Assembly (NCBI RefSeq): GCF_029478665.1
Contig: NZ_JARPQB010000013.1
Location: 111,906-175,905, forward strand
Source of the DNA: Pseudomonas entomophila
GTDB lineage: Bacteria; Pseudomonadota; Gammaproteobacteria; Pseudomonadales; Pseudomonadaceae
Direction: 5' to 3'
Length of the DNA: 64,000 nucleotides
The notes under the pieces were generated by a model. The model had not been told where the DNA came from. It saw only the letters and a list, made by a program, of their open reading frames with translations, and ran no database searches. The first letter of the stretch is position 1. Every line of letters begins with the position of its first letter. Positions 1 through 8,828 of this stretch are shown piece after piece. A program made the position numbers and the translations under genes.

Positions 1-2
1 TC

Positions 3-644
3 GACGGCTTCCTGCGGTTCCACACCGAAGTCTTCCCCGAGCAGCAAGAGCTGTTCAAGAAGCTGGCCACCGCGCAAAAGCCGCGGGCCATGTTCATCAC
101 CTGCGCCGACTCGCGCATCGTCCCCGAGCTGATCACCCAGAGCTCGCCAGGCGACCTGTTCGTCACCCGTAACGTCGGCAACGTCGTGCCGCCGTATGGC
201 CAGATGAACGGCGGTGTTTCCAGCGCCATCGAGTACGCCGTGCTGGCCTTGGGCGTGCACCACATCATCGTCTGCGGTCACTCCGACTGCGGCGCCATGC
301 GCGCGGTGCTCAACCCGCACTCGCTGGACAAGATGCCGACCGTTTCCGCCTGGCTGCGCCATGCCGAAGTAGCGCGCACAGTGGTCGAGGACAACTGCTC
401 CTGCGGTAGCGAGCACGAAAGCATGCAGCTGCTGACAAAAGAGAACGTCATCGCCCAACTGCATCACCTGCGTACACACCCTTCGGTTGCTTCGCGCCTG
501 GCGGCCGGCCAGCTGCACATCCATGGCTGGATCTACGATATCGAAACCAGCCAGATCGAAGCCTACGATGCCGCCAGCGACCGTTTCCTGCCGCTGACCG
601 CAGGCGACTCGATCCCCTCCGCTACACCGAGAGGCCGCTACTAA
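3..644 (+). CDS. can: Beta-carbonic anhydrase, 5' end cut by window edge
   Basis: Interconverts CO2 and bicarbonate in the cytoplasm using a zinc centre. The reading frame is open from base 3, so the start codon lies upstream of the window; 213 residues are present, about 25 short of the usual length. The beta-class zinc motifs are intact: CADSR (Cys, Asp/Arg pair, nt 102-116) and GHSDCG (His and Cys, nt 276-293). A SulP transporter follows 189 bp downstream on the same strand, a pairing that fits bicarbonate uptake or supply. Family assignment is from motifs seen; the functional link to SulP is inference. Confidence 0.96.
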   Translation, partial: DGFLRFHTEVFPEQQELFKKLATAQKPRAMFITCADSRIVPELITQSSPGDLFVTRNVGNVVPPYGQMNGGVSSAIEYAVLALGVHHIIVCGHSDCGAMRAVLNPHSLDKMPTVSAWLRHAEVARTVVEDNCSCGSEHESMQLLTKENVIAQLHHLRTHPSVASRLAAGQLHIHGWIYDIETSQIEAYDAASDRFLPLTAGDSIPSATPRGRY

Positions 645-833
645 GCGCCCCGAACACGCTGAAACGACCTTGATTGCCGGCTGCACCCAACGGGTGCGGC
701 GCGGCCTTCGCCTGCCTTGAATTTCCCTGGACGCCTTGCCGGCAAACCCGCTGGCGGCCCGCGCCTGCGCGCGATTCAGGGATCCCCGTGCCTGCGGCCA
801 GAGGAATGGCCGTGAACTTGAGAAAGGAGCGTC

Positions 834-2369
834 ATGGTGAACAAGACACAGATCAAAGCGGCATTGCCGCGTGAGTTGCTGGCCTCGGTGGTGGTATTCC
901 TGGTGGCCCTGCCATTGTGCATGGGCATTGCCATCGCCTCCGGCATGCCCCCGGCCAAAGGGCTGATCACCGGCATCATCGGCGGTATCGTGGTGGGCTT
1001 CCTGGCCGGCTCGCCGCTGCAGGTGAGCGGCCCGGCGGCGGGCCTGGCGGTGCTGGTGTTCGAACTGGTGCGCCAGCATGGCGTGGCCATGCTCGGGCCG
1101 ATCCTGTTGCTGGCGGGGTTGCTGCAGTTGCTGGCCGGGCGCCTGCGGCTGGGCTGCTGGTTCCGGGTGACGGCGCCGGCGGTGGTGTACGGCATGCTCG
1201 CCGGCATCGGCGTGCTGATCGTGCTGTCCCAGGTGCATGTGATGTTCGACACGGCGCCGCAGCCGTCGGGTGTGGATAACCTGCTGGGCTTCCCGGCGAC
1301 GCTGGCTTCGGCCCTGCCGCTGGAAAGCGCGGGCAATGGCTGGCAGGCCGGCGCACTGGGCATGGGCACCATCGCCATCATGTGGGGCTGGGAGCGCTTT
1401 CGCCCGCAACGCCTGCGCTTCATCCCCGGTGCGCTGCTCGGGGTCGCGGCGATGACGGTCGTCAGCCTGTGGCTGGCGCTGCCGGTCAACCGCGTGCAAG
1501 TGCCTGCCGACCTGTCCCAAGCCATCGACTGGCTGCGCCCGGACGATTTGTTCAAGCTGGCCGACCCGACGTTGTTGGTAGCGGCCTTTGCCCTGGCGTT
1601 CATCGCCAGTGCCGAAACGTTGCTGTCGGCTGCCGCAGTGGACCGCATGCACAGCGGCCAGCGGTCGGATTTCGACCGTGAGCTGTCGGCGCAGGGTGTC
1701 GGCAACATGCTCTGCGGCGTGCTCGGCGCATTGCCGATGACCGGGGTGATCGTGCGCAGCTCGGCCAACGTGCAGGCCGGCGCGCAGACCCGGGCTTCGG
1801 CGATTCTGCATGGCTTGTGGTTGCTGGCCTTCGTGGTCGCGTTGAGCAGCGTGCTGCAGCAGATCCCGGTGGCGAGCCTGGCGGGTGTGCTGGTGTACAC
1901 CGGTGTGAAGCTGGTGGACTTCAAGGCGTTCCGTGGCCTGGGCCGTTATGGGCGGATGCCGATGTTCACCTATGCCGCCACGGCATTGGCGATTGTCTTC
2001 ACCGACCTGTTGACCGGTGTGCTGCTGGGCTTTGCCCTCACCTTGCTGAAGCTGGCGTTCAAGGCGGCGCGGTTGAAGATCAACCTGGTGGCGCTGGATG
2101 CGCCGGGGCACATGGAGCTGCGCCTGAGCGGGGCGGCGACGTTCCTCAAGGTGCCGGCGCTGACCCAGGTGCTGGAGACCGTGCCGGAAGGGACGACGCT
2201 GCATGTGCCGTTGGGCAACCTGAGCTATATCGACCACTCCTGCCTGGAGTTGCTGGAGGACTGGGGACGCAGTGGCGCGGCCAAGGGGGCGCGGCTGGTG
2301 CTGGAAGAGCGGCGGTTGAAGCGGCGGGTCGAGGGTAGGTTAAGGACAACCGCTGGCGTTGGGGTCTAG
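834..2369 (+). CDS. SulP family anion transporter (sulfate/bicarbonate type) with C-terminal STAS domain
   Basis: A 511-residue inner-membrane secondary transporter of the SLC26/SulP family. The first about 400 residues are a run of hydrophobic helices (starting near LLASVVVFLVALPLCMGIA) and the last about 80 residues form a cytoplasmic STAS domain (roughly 430-505). The start is the ATG preceded by an AAAGGAGC ribosome site. SulP proteins carry sulfate, bicarbonate or dicarboxylates; lying directly behind a carbonic anhydrase gene favours bicarbonate, but the substrate cannot be read from the sequence. A REP palindrome follows the stop. Confidence 0.93.
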   Translation: MVNKTQIKAALPRELLASVVVFLVALPLCMGIAIASGMPPAKGLITGIIGGIVVGFLAGSPLQVSGPAAGLAVLVFELVRQHGVAMLGPILLLAGLLQLLAGRLRLGCWFRVTAPAVVYGMLAGIGVLIVLSQVHVMFDTAPQPSGVDNLLGFPATLASALPLESAGNGWQAGALGMGTIAIMWGWERFRPQRLRFIPGALLGVAAMTVVSLWLALPVNRVQVPADLSQAIDWLRPDDLFKLADPTLLVAAFALAFIASAETLLSAAAVDRMHSGQRSDFDRELSAQGVGNMLCGVLGALPMTGVIVRSSANVQAGAQTRASAILHGLWLLAFVVALSSVLQQIPVASLAGVLVYTGVKLVDFKAFRGLGRYGRMPMFTYAATALAIVFTDLLTGVLLGFALTLLKLAFKAARLKINLVALDAPGHMELRLSGAATFLKVPALTQVLETVPEGTTLHVPLGNLSYIDHSCLELLEDWGRSGAAKGARLVLEERRLKRRVEGRLRTTAGVGV

Positions 2370-2394
2370 CAGGCAATCCTGGGGCTGCCTTGCA

Positions 2395-2483
2395 GCCCTT
2401 TCGCGGCACAAGGCCGCTCCTACAGGGATCGCGGTCATCTGTAGGAGCGGCCTTGTGCCGCGAAAGGGCCGCGCAGCGGCCCC
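2395..2483. repeat. REP palindrome pair, GCGGCACAAGGCCGC subtype
   Basis: Two inverted arms of about 30 bp (2395-2425 and 2439-2469), each ending in CTCCTACAG/CTGTAGGAG, flank a 13-bp spacer; a further GGCCGCGCAGCGGCC hairpin follows. It sits between the convergent SulP gene and the minus-strand hypothetical gene. The same subtype recurs at 11996-12078. This matches the REP/REPIN elements known from P. putida. Confidence 0.88.
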
Positions 2484-2490
2484 TGCAATC

Positions 2491-3132
2491 TCAAGCCGAC
2501 TGCCCCAGCTCGACCCCGAGCTGGCGCGACAGGCACGGCCAGCGCTTCCACGCCGCGCCGGTTTCCGGGCTCGACAGCTTGTCGCGGTAAGCCTCCACCG
2601 ATTCGGCGGCAAAGCTCTCGTCATCGAGCATCTCATCCACCGAATGGTGCACCACCTCGTCCAGCTGGTTGGCGAAGGTTTCGCCGATCAACTGGTGGGC
2701 GATCAGGTTGGCGACCGTGGTATCCACCGGAATCAGCGGCTGCTGGAAATGGCGGATGTACAGGTCGTTGACCTCCTCGACCAGGCGGTGTGCCAGGTAG
2801 GCCTCGTCCAGCAGGCAGTCGAGACCGACATGCCCGGCCATCACGCTGGGCGGCTGCAGGAAGTAGGCTTCGGCGATTTTCAGCACCGGTTTGATCTGCG
2901 ACTCGATGCCGGCCTCAAGCGCCACGTTATGCGCGGCCTCGAGCAGTTCCGGAACCTCGTTGATGTAGGCGCCGACAAAACGCGCCAGCGTACCCTGGGC
3001 ATCCTGCTGGGGTAGTTGGATCGAGGGATGCAGGTGTGGCAGTTGCAGTTCGAGGCGGGCTTTCAGTTGGCCTGTGCGGCTCTCATGTTGATGGGCGGTT
3101 TCGATCTGCTCGCGTACAGCAGCGATGTTCAT
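2491..3132 (-). CDS. Conserved hypothetical protein, 213 aa
   Basis: I do not recognise a functional family. The product is soluble-looking, rich in Glu, Leu and His, largely helical in composition, with no signal peptide or membrane segment. The start ATG is preceded by a good CTGGAG ribosome site. It is transcribed divergently from the cytochrome oxidase operon and is a known neighbour of that operon in pseudomonads, but nothing in the protein suggests a respiratory role. A real gene is supported by start signals, codon usage and length. Confidence 0.8.
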   Translation of the reverse strand: MNIAAVREQIETAHQHESRTGQLKARLELQLPHLHPSIQLPQQDAQGTLARFVGAYINEVPELLEAAHNVALEAGIESQIKPVLKIAEAYFLQPPSVMAGHVGLDCLLDEAYLAHRLVEEVNDLYIRHFQQPLIPVDTTVANLIAHQLIGETFANQLDEVVHHSVDEMLDDESFAAESVEAYRDKLSSPETGAAWKRWPCLSRQLGVELGQSA

Positions 3133-3511
3133 GACAACTCCAGGGACAAGGCGTTACAAACGGAAGACACTAAGTTAGCTTGCTTACGAGAATGCCTAAG
3201 ACGCATTTGTTATATCTCTGAGACACGTGTAGGAAATTGGCTATATCAATGTGCCATCATTGTGCCCCGCCCCAGTATTCATGCGGCTTTCAGCGCAAAC
3301 GTTTGGATGGGTGAAGATCATTTAAAACCCTTCATTGCGCACCATTGGTCGGTGTCTATACTCCGCTTGAAACGTGATTCGTTGATGAGGCCCGACTGCC
3401 GTTTGCAGGGGGCTCGGTCGTCGAAGCCAGGCAGTCTTGGCCGCCGTTCCCCCCCATGTCGTAAGGTCGTCCGCGCCTCCGGGACTACAAGAACGATAAG
3501 GGGAACCCGCA
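3133..3511. other. Divergent intergenic region upstream of coxB (379 bp)
   Basis: Noncoding, noticeably lower in GC than its surroundings. It carries promoters for the minus-strand hypothetical gene and, near 3335-3362, a sigma-S-like promoter for the cox operon. The presumed coxB leader is about 145 nt long and GC-rich with possible hairpins near 3405-3450. No gene is seen here. Confidence 0.7.
3335..3362 (+). promoter_or_regulatory. Candidate sigma-S/sigma-70 promoter of the cox operon
   Basis: TTGCGC at 3335-3340 is followed by a 15-bp gap and CTATACT at 3356-3362 (a 16-bp spacer to TATACT at 3357). CTATACT is the extended -10 element typical of RpoS-dependent promoters. The aa3 oxidase of P. 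aeruginosa is known to be starvation/RpoS induced, which agrees with this. The site lies about 150 bp ahead of coxB. Confidence 0.6.
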
Positions 3512-4639
3512 ATGATGCGACATCCACATGTCTGGATGGGCCTGTTGCTGTGGTCAATGTTTGGTCAGGCACAGGCGGCATGGACCGTGAACATGGCTCC
3601 CGGGGCGACGGACGTCTCCCACGCCGTGTTCGACCTGCACATGACCATCTTCTGGATCTGCGTGATCATCGGCATCGTGGTGTTCGGCGCGATGTTCTGG
3701 TCGATGGTCATCCACCGCCGCTCCACCGGCCAGCAGCCCGCGCATTTCCACGAGCACACCTGGGTGGAAATCCTCTGGACCGTCGTCCCCTTCCTGATCC
3801 TCGTGGCAATGGCCATCCCGGCCACCAAGACCCTGATCGACATCTACGACGCCAGTGAGTCGGACATCGACATCCAGGTCACCGGCTACCAGTGGAAGTG
3901 GCACTACAAGTACCTGGGCCAGGACGTCGAGTTCTTCAGCAACCTGGCCACCCCCGCCGACCAGATCCACAACAAGGCGCCCAAGGACGAGCACTACCTG
4001 CTCGAAGTCGACCAGCCGCTGGTGCTGCCGGTGGGGGCCAAGGTGCGCTTCCTGGTCACCGCCGCCGATGTCATCCATTCCTGGTGGGTGCCGGCCTTCG
4101 CGGTCAAGCGCGACGCCATCCCCGGCTTCGTCAACGAAGCCTGGACCCGCATCGAGAAGCCCGGCATCTACCGTGGCCAGTGCACCGAGCTGTGCGGCAA
4201 GGACCACGGTTTCATGCCGGTGGTGGTGGAGGTGAAGTCCAAGGCCGACTACGAGACCTGGCTGGGCGAGCGCAAGGCCGAGGCAGCCAAGCTCAAGGAG
4301 CTGACCAGCAAGGACTGGACCCTGCAGGAGCTGGTCGAGCGTGGCGACAAGGTCTACCACACCACCTGCGTGGCCTGTCACCAGGCCGAGGGCCAGGGCT
4401 TGCCGCCGATGTTCCCGGCACTCAAGGGTTCGAAGGTCGCCACCGGGCCGAAGGAAGGCCACCTGAGCATTGTCTTCCACGGCAAGCCCGGCACCGCCAT
4501 GGCAGCGTTCGGCAAGCAGCTCTCGGAAGTCGACATCGCCGCCGTGGTCACCTACGAGCGCAACGCCTGGGGCAACAACAAGGGCGACATGGTCACGCCG
4601 AAGGACGTGCTGGCGCTCAAGCAGGCGGAAAGCAAATGA
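3512..4639 (+). CDS. coxB: Cytochrome c oxidase subunit II with fused cytochrome c domain (caa3 type)
   Basis: Receives electrons at the binuclear CuA site of the aa3 oxidase. The 375-residue protein has a signal peptide (about 1-22), two membrane helices (about 40-65 and 85-105), a periplasmic cupredoxin domain with the CuA ligands H189, C224, C228, H232 and M235, and a C-terminal cytochrome c domain with CVACH at 286-290 and a likely axial Met near 330. The extra heme makes it the caa3 subtype, able to take electrons straight from c-type cytochromes. The start is the first of two ATG codons behind an AAGGGG ribosome site. First gene of the oxidase operon. Confidence 0.97.
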   Translation: MMRHPHVWMGLLLWSMFGQAQAAWTVNMAPGATDVSHAVFDLHMTIFWICVIIGIVVFGAMFWSMVIHRRSTGQQPAHFHEHTWVEILWTVVPFLILVAMAIPATKTLIDIYDASESDIDIQVTGYQWKWHYKYLGQDVEFFSNLATPADQIHNKAPKDEHYLLEVDQPLVLPVGAKVRFLVTAADVIHSWWVPAFAVKRDAIPGFVNEAWTRIEKPGIYRGQCTELCGKDHGFMPVVVEVKSKADYETWLGERKAEAAKLKELTSKDWTLQELVERGDKVYHTTCVACHQAEGQGLPPMFPALKGSKVATGPKEGHLSIVFHGKPGTAMAAFGKQLSEVDIAAVVTYERNAWGNNKGDMVTPKDVLALKQAESK

Positions 4640-4670
4640 ACCGGTGCCTTAGGGTTGCAGGAGACAGGAC

Positions 4671-6260
4671 ATGAGTGCAGTGATCGACGACCACGCCCAC
4701 GGTCATGAACACGCCCACGGCCCGGCCAAGGGCCTGATGCGCTGGGTGCTGACCACCAACCACAAGGACATCGGCACGATGTACCTGTGGTTCGCCTTCA
4801 CCATGTTCCTGCTCGGCGGTTCGTTCGCCATGGTGATCCGCGCCGAGCTGTTCCAGCCCGGGCTGCAGATCGTCGAGCCGGCGTTCTTCAACCAGATGAC
4901 CACCATGCACGGGCTGATCATGGTGTTCGGCGCGGTGATGCCGGCGTTCGTCGGGCTGGCCAACTGGATGATCCCGCTGATGATCGGCGCCCCGGACATG
5001 GCCCTGCCGCGGATGAACAACTTCAGCTTCTGGCTGCTGCCTGCGGCGTTCCTGCTGCTGGTCTCGACCCTGTTCAGCCCCGGCGGCGGGCCCAACTTCG
5101 GCTGGACCTTCTACGCGCCGCTGTCGACCACCTACGCCCCGGCCAGCGTGACCTTCTTCATCTTCGCCATCCACCTGATGGGCATCAGCTCGATCATGGG
5201 CGCGATCAACGTGATCGCCACCATCCTCAACCTGCGCGCACCGGGCATGACCCTGATGAAAATGCCGCTGTTCGTCTGGACCTGGCTGATCACCGCGTTC
5301 CTGCTGATCGCGGTGATGCCGGTGCTGGCCGGCGTGGTGACCATGATGCTGATGGACATCCATTTCGGCACCAGCTTCTTCAGTGCTGCCGGCGGCGGCG
5401 ACCCGGTGCTGTTCCAGCACGTGTTCTGGTTCTTCGGCCACCCCGAGGTGTACATCATGATCCTGCCCGCCTTCGGCGCGGTCAGCTCGATCATCCCTGC
5501 GTTCTCGCGCAAGCCGCTGTTCGGCTACACCTCGATGGTCTATGCCACCGGCGCGATTGCCTTCCTGTCGTTCATCGTCTGGGCCCACCACATGTTCGTG
5601 GTGGGCATCCCGGTGGTGGGCGAGCTGTTCTTCATGTACGCCACCATGCTGATCGCCGTGCCCACCGGGGTGAAGGTGTTCAACTGGGTCAGCACCATGT
5701 GGGAGGGCTCGCTGACCTTCGAAACCCCCATGCTGTTCGCCATCGCCTTCGTCATCCTGTTCACCATCGGTGGTTTCTCCGGGCTGATGCTGGCCATCGC
5801 CCCGGCGGACTTCCAGTACCACGACACCTACTTTGTGGTCGCCCACTTCCACTATGTGCTGGTGCCCGGGGCGATCTTCGGCATCTTCGCCTCGGCTTAC
5901 TACTGGCTGCCGAAATGGACCGGGCACATGTATGACGAAACCCTTGGCAAGCTGCACTTCTGGTTGTCGTTCATCGGCATGAACATGGCCTTCTTCCCCA
6001 TGCACTTCGTCGGCCTGGCCGGCATGCCGCGGCGGATCCCCGACTACAACCTGCAGTTCGCCGACTTCAACATGGTGTCGTCGATCGGTGCGTTCATCTT
6101 CGGCGCCACGCAGATCTTCTTCCTGTTCATCGTCATCAAATGCATTCGCGGCGGCGCGCCGGCAGCGGCCAAGCCCTGGGACGGCGCCGAGGGGCTGGAG
6201 TGGTCGATTCCGTCGCCGGCGCCGTACCACACCTTCCAGACCCCTCCGGAAGTGAAGTAG
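4671..6260 (+). CDS. coxA: Cytochrome c oxidase subunit I (aa3 type)
   Basis: Catalytic subunit that reduces O2 to water and pumps protons. It has 529 residues and 12 expected helices. Visible ligands: H80 and H394 for heme a, H392 for heme a3, and H257, H306 and H307 for CuB; HPEVY at 257-261 holds the cross-linked Tyr and the D-channel Glu. K335 in PTGVK is the K-channel lysine. The N-terminus is unusually His-rich (HAHGHEHAHG, residues 8-17). It follows coxB by 31 bp with a GGAGACAGG ribosome site. Confidence 0.98.
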   Translation: MSAVIDDHAHGHEHAHGPAKGLMRWVLTTNHKDIGTMYLWFAFTMFLLGGSFAMVIRAELFQPGLQIVEPAFFNQMTTMHGLIMVFGAVMPAFVGLANWMIPLMIGAPDMALPRMNNFSFWLLPAAFLLLVSTLFSPGGGPNFGWTFYAPLSTTYAPASVTFFIFAIHLMGISSIMGAINVIATILNLRAPGMTLMKMPLFVWTWLITAFLLIAVMPVLAGVVTMMLMDIHFGTSFFSAAGGGDPVLFQHVFWFFGHPEVYIMILPAFGAVSSIIPAFSRKPLFGYTSMVYATGAIAFLSFIVWAHHMFVVGIPVVGELFFMYATMLIAVPTGVKVFNWVSTMWEGSLTFETPMLFAIAFVILFTIGGFSGLMLAIAPADFQYHDTYFVVAHFHYVLVPGAIFGIFASAYYWLPKWTGHMYDETLGKLHFWLSFIGMNMAFFPMHFVGLAGMPRRIPDYNLQFADFNMVSSIGAFIFGATQIFFLFIVIKCIRGGAPAAAKPWDGAEGLEWSIPSPAPYHTFQTPPEVK

Positions 6261-6270
6261 GAGCCTTGCA

Positions 6271-6828
6271 ATGGACGGCCTTTCGCTCAAACGCCTGGTC
6301 ACTCGCCTGCTGATGCTGACGGTGGTGATGTTCGCCTTCGGCTTCGCCCTGGTGCCGATCTACGACGTGATGTGCAAGGCCTTCGGCATCAACGGCAAGA
6401 CCGGCGGGCAATACGAGGGCAGCCAGGTCAGCGACCCGTCACGCTCGGTGCGGGTGCAGTTCATGTCGACCAATGCCGGCGACATGAGCTGGGAGTTCCA
6501 CTCCACCGCCGACCAGCTCGAAGTCAACCCGGGGGCGGTGAACCAGATGATCTTCATTGCCCGCAACCCCACCGACAAGCCCATGAGCGCCCAGGCCATC
6601 CCCAGCATCACCCCGGCCGAGGCCGCGGCGTATTTCCACAAGACCGAGTGCTTCTGTTTCACCCAGCAGGTGCTGCAGCCGGGCGAGCGCATCGAGATGC
6701 CGGTGCGCTTCATCGTCGACCGCGACCTGCCGGAGTCGGTGAAACACCTGACCCTGGCCTACACCCTGTTCGACATCACCGCTCGCCACCCCCCGGTCGC
6801 CCATGTCGCGACCGAGGCCGCCCGTTGA
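6271..6828 (+). CDS. ctaG: Cytochrome c oxidase assembly protein CtaG/Cox11
   Basis: Delivers copper to the CuB centre of subunit I. The 185-residue protein has one N-terminal membrane helix (about 9-31), a conserved Cys at 35, and a periplasmic immunoglobulin-like domain carrying the copper-binding CFCF motif (C127 and C129). It starts 10 bp after coxA with a GGAG ribosome site, so it is co-translated with the oxidase subunits. Confidence 0.96.
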   Translation: MDGLSLKRLVTRLLMLTVVMFAFGFALVPIYDVMCKAFGINGKTGGQYEGSQVSDPSRSVRVQFMSTNAGDMSWEFHSTADQLEVNPGAVNQMIFIARNPTDKPMSAQAIPSITPAEAAAYFHKTECFCFTQQVLQPGERIEMPVRFIVDRDLPESVKHLTLAYTLFDITARHPPVAHVATEAAR

Positions 6829-6844
6829 GGGAAGGAGATCAACC

Positions 6845-7732
6845 ATGGCAAGCCACGAGCATTACTACGTCCCGGCGCAGAGCAAGTGGCCGATCATCGC
6901 CACGATCGGCATGTTCATCACCGTGTTCGGCCTGGGCACCTGGTTCAACGACCTCAAGGCCGGCCACCCGGAATCCCACGGGCCGCTGATCTTCTTCGTT
7001 GGCGGGTTGTTCCTGGCGTACATGTTGTTCGGCTGGTTCGGCGCGGTGGTCAAGGAGAGCCACGCGGGGCTGTACAGCTCGCAGATGGACCGCTCGTTCC
7101 GCTGGGGCATGAGCTGGTTCATCTTCTCCGAGGTGATGTTCTTCCTGGCGTTCTTCGGGGCGCTGTTCTATGTGCGGGTGCTGGCCGGGCCGTGGCTGGG
7201 GGGCGAGGGGCACAAGGGCGTGGCGCACATGCTCTGGCCCAACTTCGAGTTTGTCTGGCCACTGCTGCATACGCCCGATCCGAAACTGTTCCCGCCGCCG
7301 AAGGAAGTGATCGACCCGTGGCACCTGCCGTTGATCAACACCATCCTGCTGGTGAGCTCCAGCGTGACCGTGACCATCGCCCACCACGCCTTGCGCAAGG
7401 GGCATCGCGGCCCGCTGAAACTGTGGTTGGGGCTGACGATCCTGCTGGGGCTGTCGTTCCTGGCGTTGCAGGCCTACGAGTACCACGAGGCCTACACCAA
7501 GCTGGGGCTGACGCTGGGGTCGGGGGTCTATGGCGCGACGTTCTTCATGCTCACGGGCTTCCACGGCGCGCATGTGACGCTGGGGACAGTGATCCTGTTC
7601 GTGATGTTCTGCCGGGTGCTGCGGGGGCACTTCAACCCGGAGAAGCACTTCGGGTTCGAGGCGGCGAGTTGGTACTGGCACTTCGTCGATGTGGTGTGGG
7701 TGGGGTTGTTCATCTTTGTGTATGTGCTGTAG
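6845..7732 (+). CDS. coxC: Cytochrome c oxidase subunit III
   Basis: Integral membrane subunit stabilising subunit I and the proton entry site. The chosen ATG gives 295 residues beginning MASHEHYYVP and has GGAAGGAG a few bases upstream; the frame is open 42 bp further upstream but that would overlap ctaG without a ribosome site. About seven hydrophobic helices and the conserved Glu-containing motif (SEVMFFLAFFGALFY) are visible. An insertion around residues 125-165 (rich in Pro and His) is typical of pseudomonad subunit III. A REP element follows the stop. Confidence 0.96.
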   Translation: MASHEHYYVPAQSKWPIIATIGMFITVFGLGTWFNDLKAGHPESHGPLIFFVGGLFLAYMLFGWFGAVVKESHAGLYSSQMDRSFRWGMSWFIFSEVMFFLAFFGALFYVRVLAGPWLGGEGHKGVAHMLWPNFEFVWPLLHTPDPKLFPPPKEVIDPWHLPLINTILLVSSSVTVTIAHHALRKGHRGPLKLWLGLTILLGLSFLALQAYEYHEAYTKLGLTLGSGVYGATFFMLTGFHGAHVTLGTVILFVMFCRVLRGHFNPEKHFGFEAASWYWHFVDVVWVGLFIFVYVL

Positions 7733-7733
7733 G

Positions 7734-7803
7734 CGCGGCTTCAGACGCGAAGCCGGGTGGCACCCGCTTTGCGGGTGATCGCGGCTGAAGCCGCTCCTAC
7801 AGG
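7734..7803. repeat. REP palindrome, GCGGCTTCAGCCGC / CACCCGCnnnGCGGGTG subtype
   Basis: Contains GCGGCTTC...GAAGCCG, then CACCCGCTTTGCGGGTG, and closes with GCGGCTGAAGCCGCTCCTACAGG. It lies between the convergent coxC and DUF2909 genes, so it interrupts the cox operon at RNA level. The same subtype recurs at 18655-18731, 31914-31997, 43620-43701 and 54944-55030. Confidence 0.85.
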
Positions 7804-7817
7804 GGGTGGTGGTGATT

Positions 7818-8021
7818 TCAGAAGGGGGCGTGCGAGACCAGCTGGCCGCTGATCAAGCCCCAGGCCACCAGCCCGATGGTCAGGGCCGCCAGGGTGACAC
7901 GCACGGTCAGGGCCTTGAGCAGGCGGGTCGAATGGTCGTCGTCCTTGACCAGGAATACCAGGCCACTGAACAGGCTGGCGACCGTGGCCAGCAGCATCAG
8001 GACTATCGCGGCCTTGAGCAT
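7818..8021 (-). CDS. DUF2909 twin-transmembrane protein
   Basis: A 67-residue protein with two hydrophobic helices (about 3-25 and 41-60) joined by a short charged loop (KDDDHSTR), the form of the DUF2909 family found beside cytochrome oxidase genes in proteobacteria. It is on the opposite strand to the cox genes, between coxC and the SURF1 gene. Its role is unknown; location suggests an oxidase accessory part, which is inference. Confidence 0.85.
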   Translation of the reverse strand: MLKAAIVLMLLATVASLFSGLVFLVKDDDHSTRLLKALTVRVTLAALTIGLVAWGLISGQLVSHAPF

Positions 8022-8084
8022 GGCGCTACTCCGGGGGGATGCGGTGATGAGATCAAGTATAGCGGTTGCCCCGACGAGGCCCCG

Positions 8085-8828
8085 ATGAGGCCGTTTCGTC
8101 CGGGCTGGGTCCCGACTCTGGTGGTGCTCGCGCTGCTGCCGGGGCTGCTCTCGCTCGGCTGTTGGCAGCTACGCCGCGCCGACGAAAAGCGTGCCCTGGT
8201 CGATACCTACACCGAGCGCCAGATCGAGGCGCCGGTGGCCGCCGCGCAATTGCGCCAGTTGCCGGATCCCGCCTTCTACCCCGTACACCTTTATGGTCGC
8301 TTCGACGCCGAGCACAGCCTGCTGCTGGATAACCAGCTGCGCGATGGCAAACCTGGCGTCGAGCTGCTGCAGCCCTTCCACGACCAGGCCAGCGGGCAGT
8401 GGCTGCTGGTCAATCGCGGCTGGCTGCCCTGGCCGGATCGTCGCGTGCCGGTGCGTTTCGATACCCCCGGCCAGCCGCTGGCGCTCGAGGCCTCGGTGTA
8501 TGTCGCGCCCGGCAAGACGTTCCAGCTCCACCCCGATTCGACCGAAGGCGGGTGGCCGCATCTGCTCACCGCCATCGACCCGGCCGTGCTCTGGCAGCAA
8601 CTGGGGCGCGATGGCTTCGCCCATGAACTGCGCCTGCAACCGGGTCCGGCCAGCTATCGGCTGGGCTGGCCGGTAGTCGCCATGGGGCCTGAAAAGCACC
8701 TGGGCTATGCCGTGCAGTGGTTCGCCCTGGCCACGGCATTGCTGCTGCTCTACCTCTATTTCGGCTGGCATCACAACGACAAGGAGAACCGCCATGGCCG
8801 CCGCCACGAGTCCATTGCACGCACCTGA
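8085..8828 (+). CDS. SURF1 family cytochrome oxidase biogenesis protein
   Basis: Helps insert or retain heme a in subunit I. The 247-residue protein has the family plan: an N-terminal helix (about 8-26) ending in the LGCWQLRRA signature, a periplasmic domain with LLVNRGW (about residues 107-113), and a C-terminal helix (about 210-230, starting YAVQWFALA). The ATG at 8085 puts the first helix at the N-terminus; longer open frame upstream has no helix or ribosome site. The 3' end overlaps the next gene by 35 bp, implying translational coupling. Confidence 0.93.
   Translation: MRPFRPGWVPTLVVLALLPGLLSLGCWQLRRADEKRALVDTYTERQIEAPVAAAQLRQLPDPAFYPVHLYGRFDAEHSLLLDNQLRDGKPGVELLQPFHDQASGQWLLVNRGWLPWPDRRVPVRFDTPGQPLALEASVYVAPGKTFQLHPDSTEGGWPHLLTAIDPAVLWQQLGRDGFAHELRLQPGPASYRLGWPVVAMGPEKHLGYAVQWFALATALLLLYLYFGWHHNDKENRHGRRHESIART

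Noticed and set aside
4617..6302. A 561-codon minus-strand frame opposite coxA
   Set aside because: Composition (Gly/Asp/Arg/His rich) is typical of an antisense shadow; coxA is certain.
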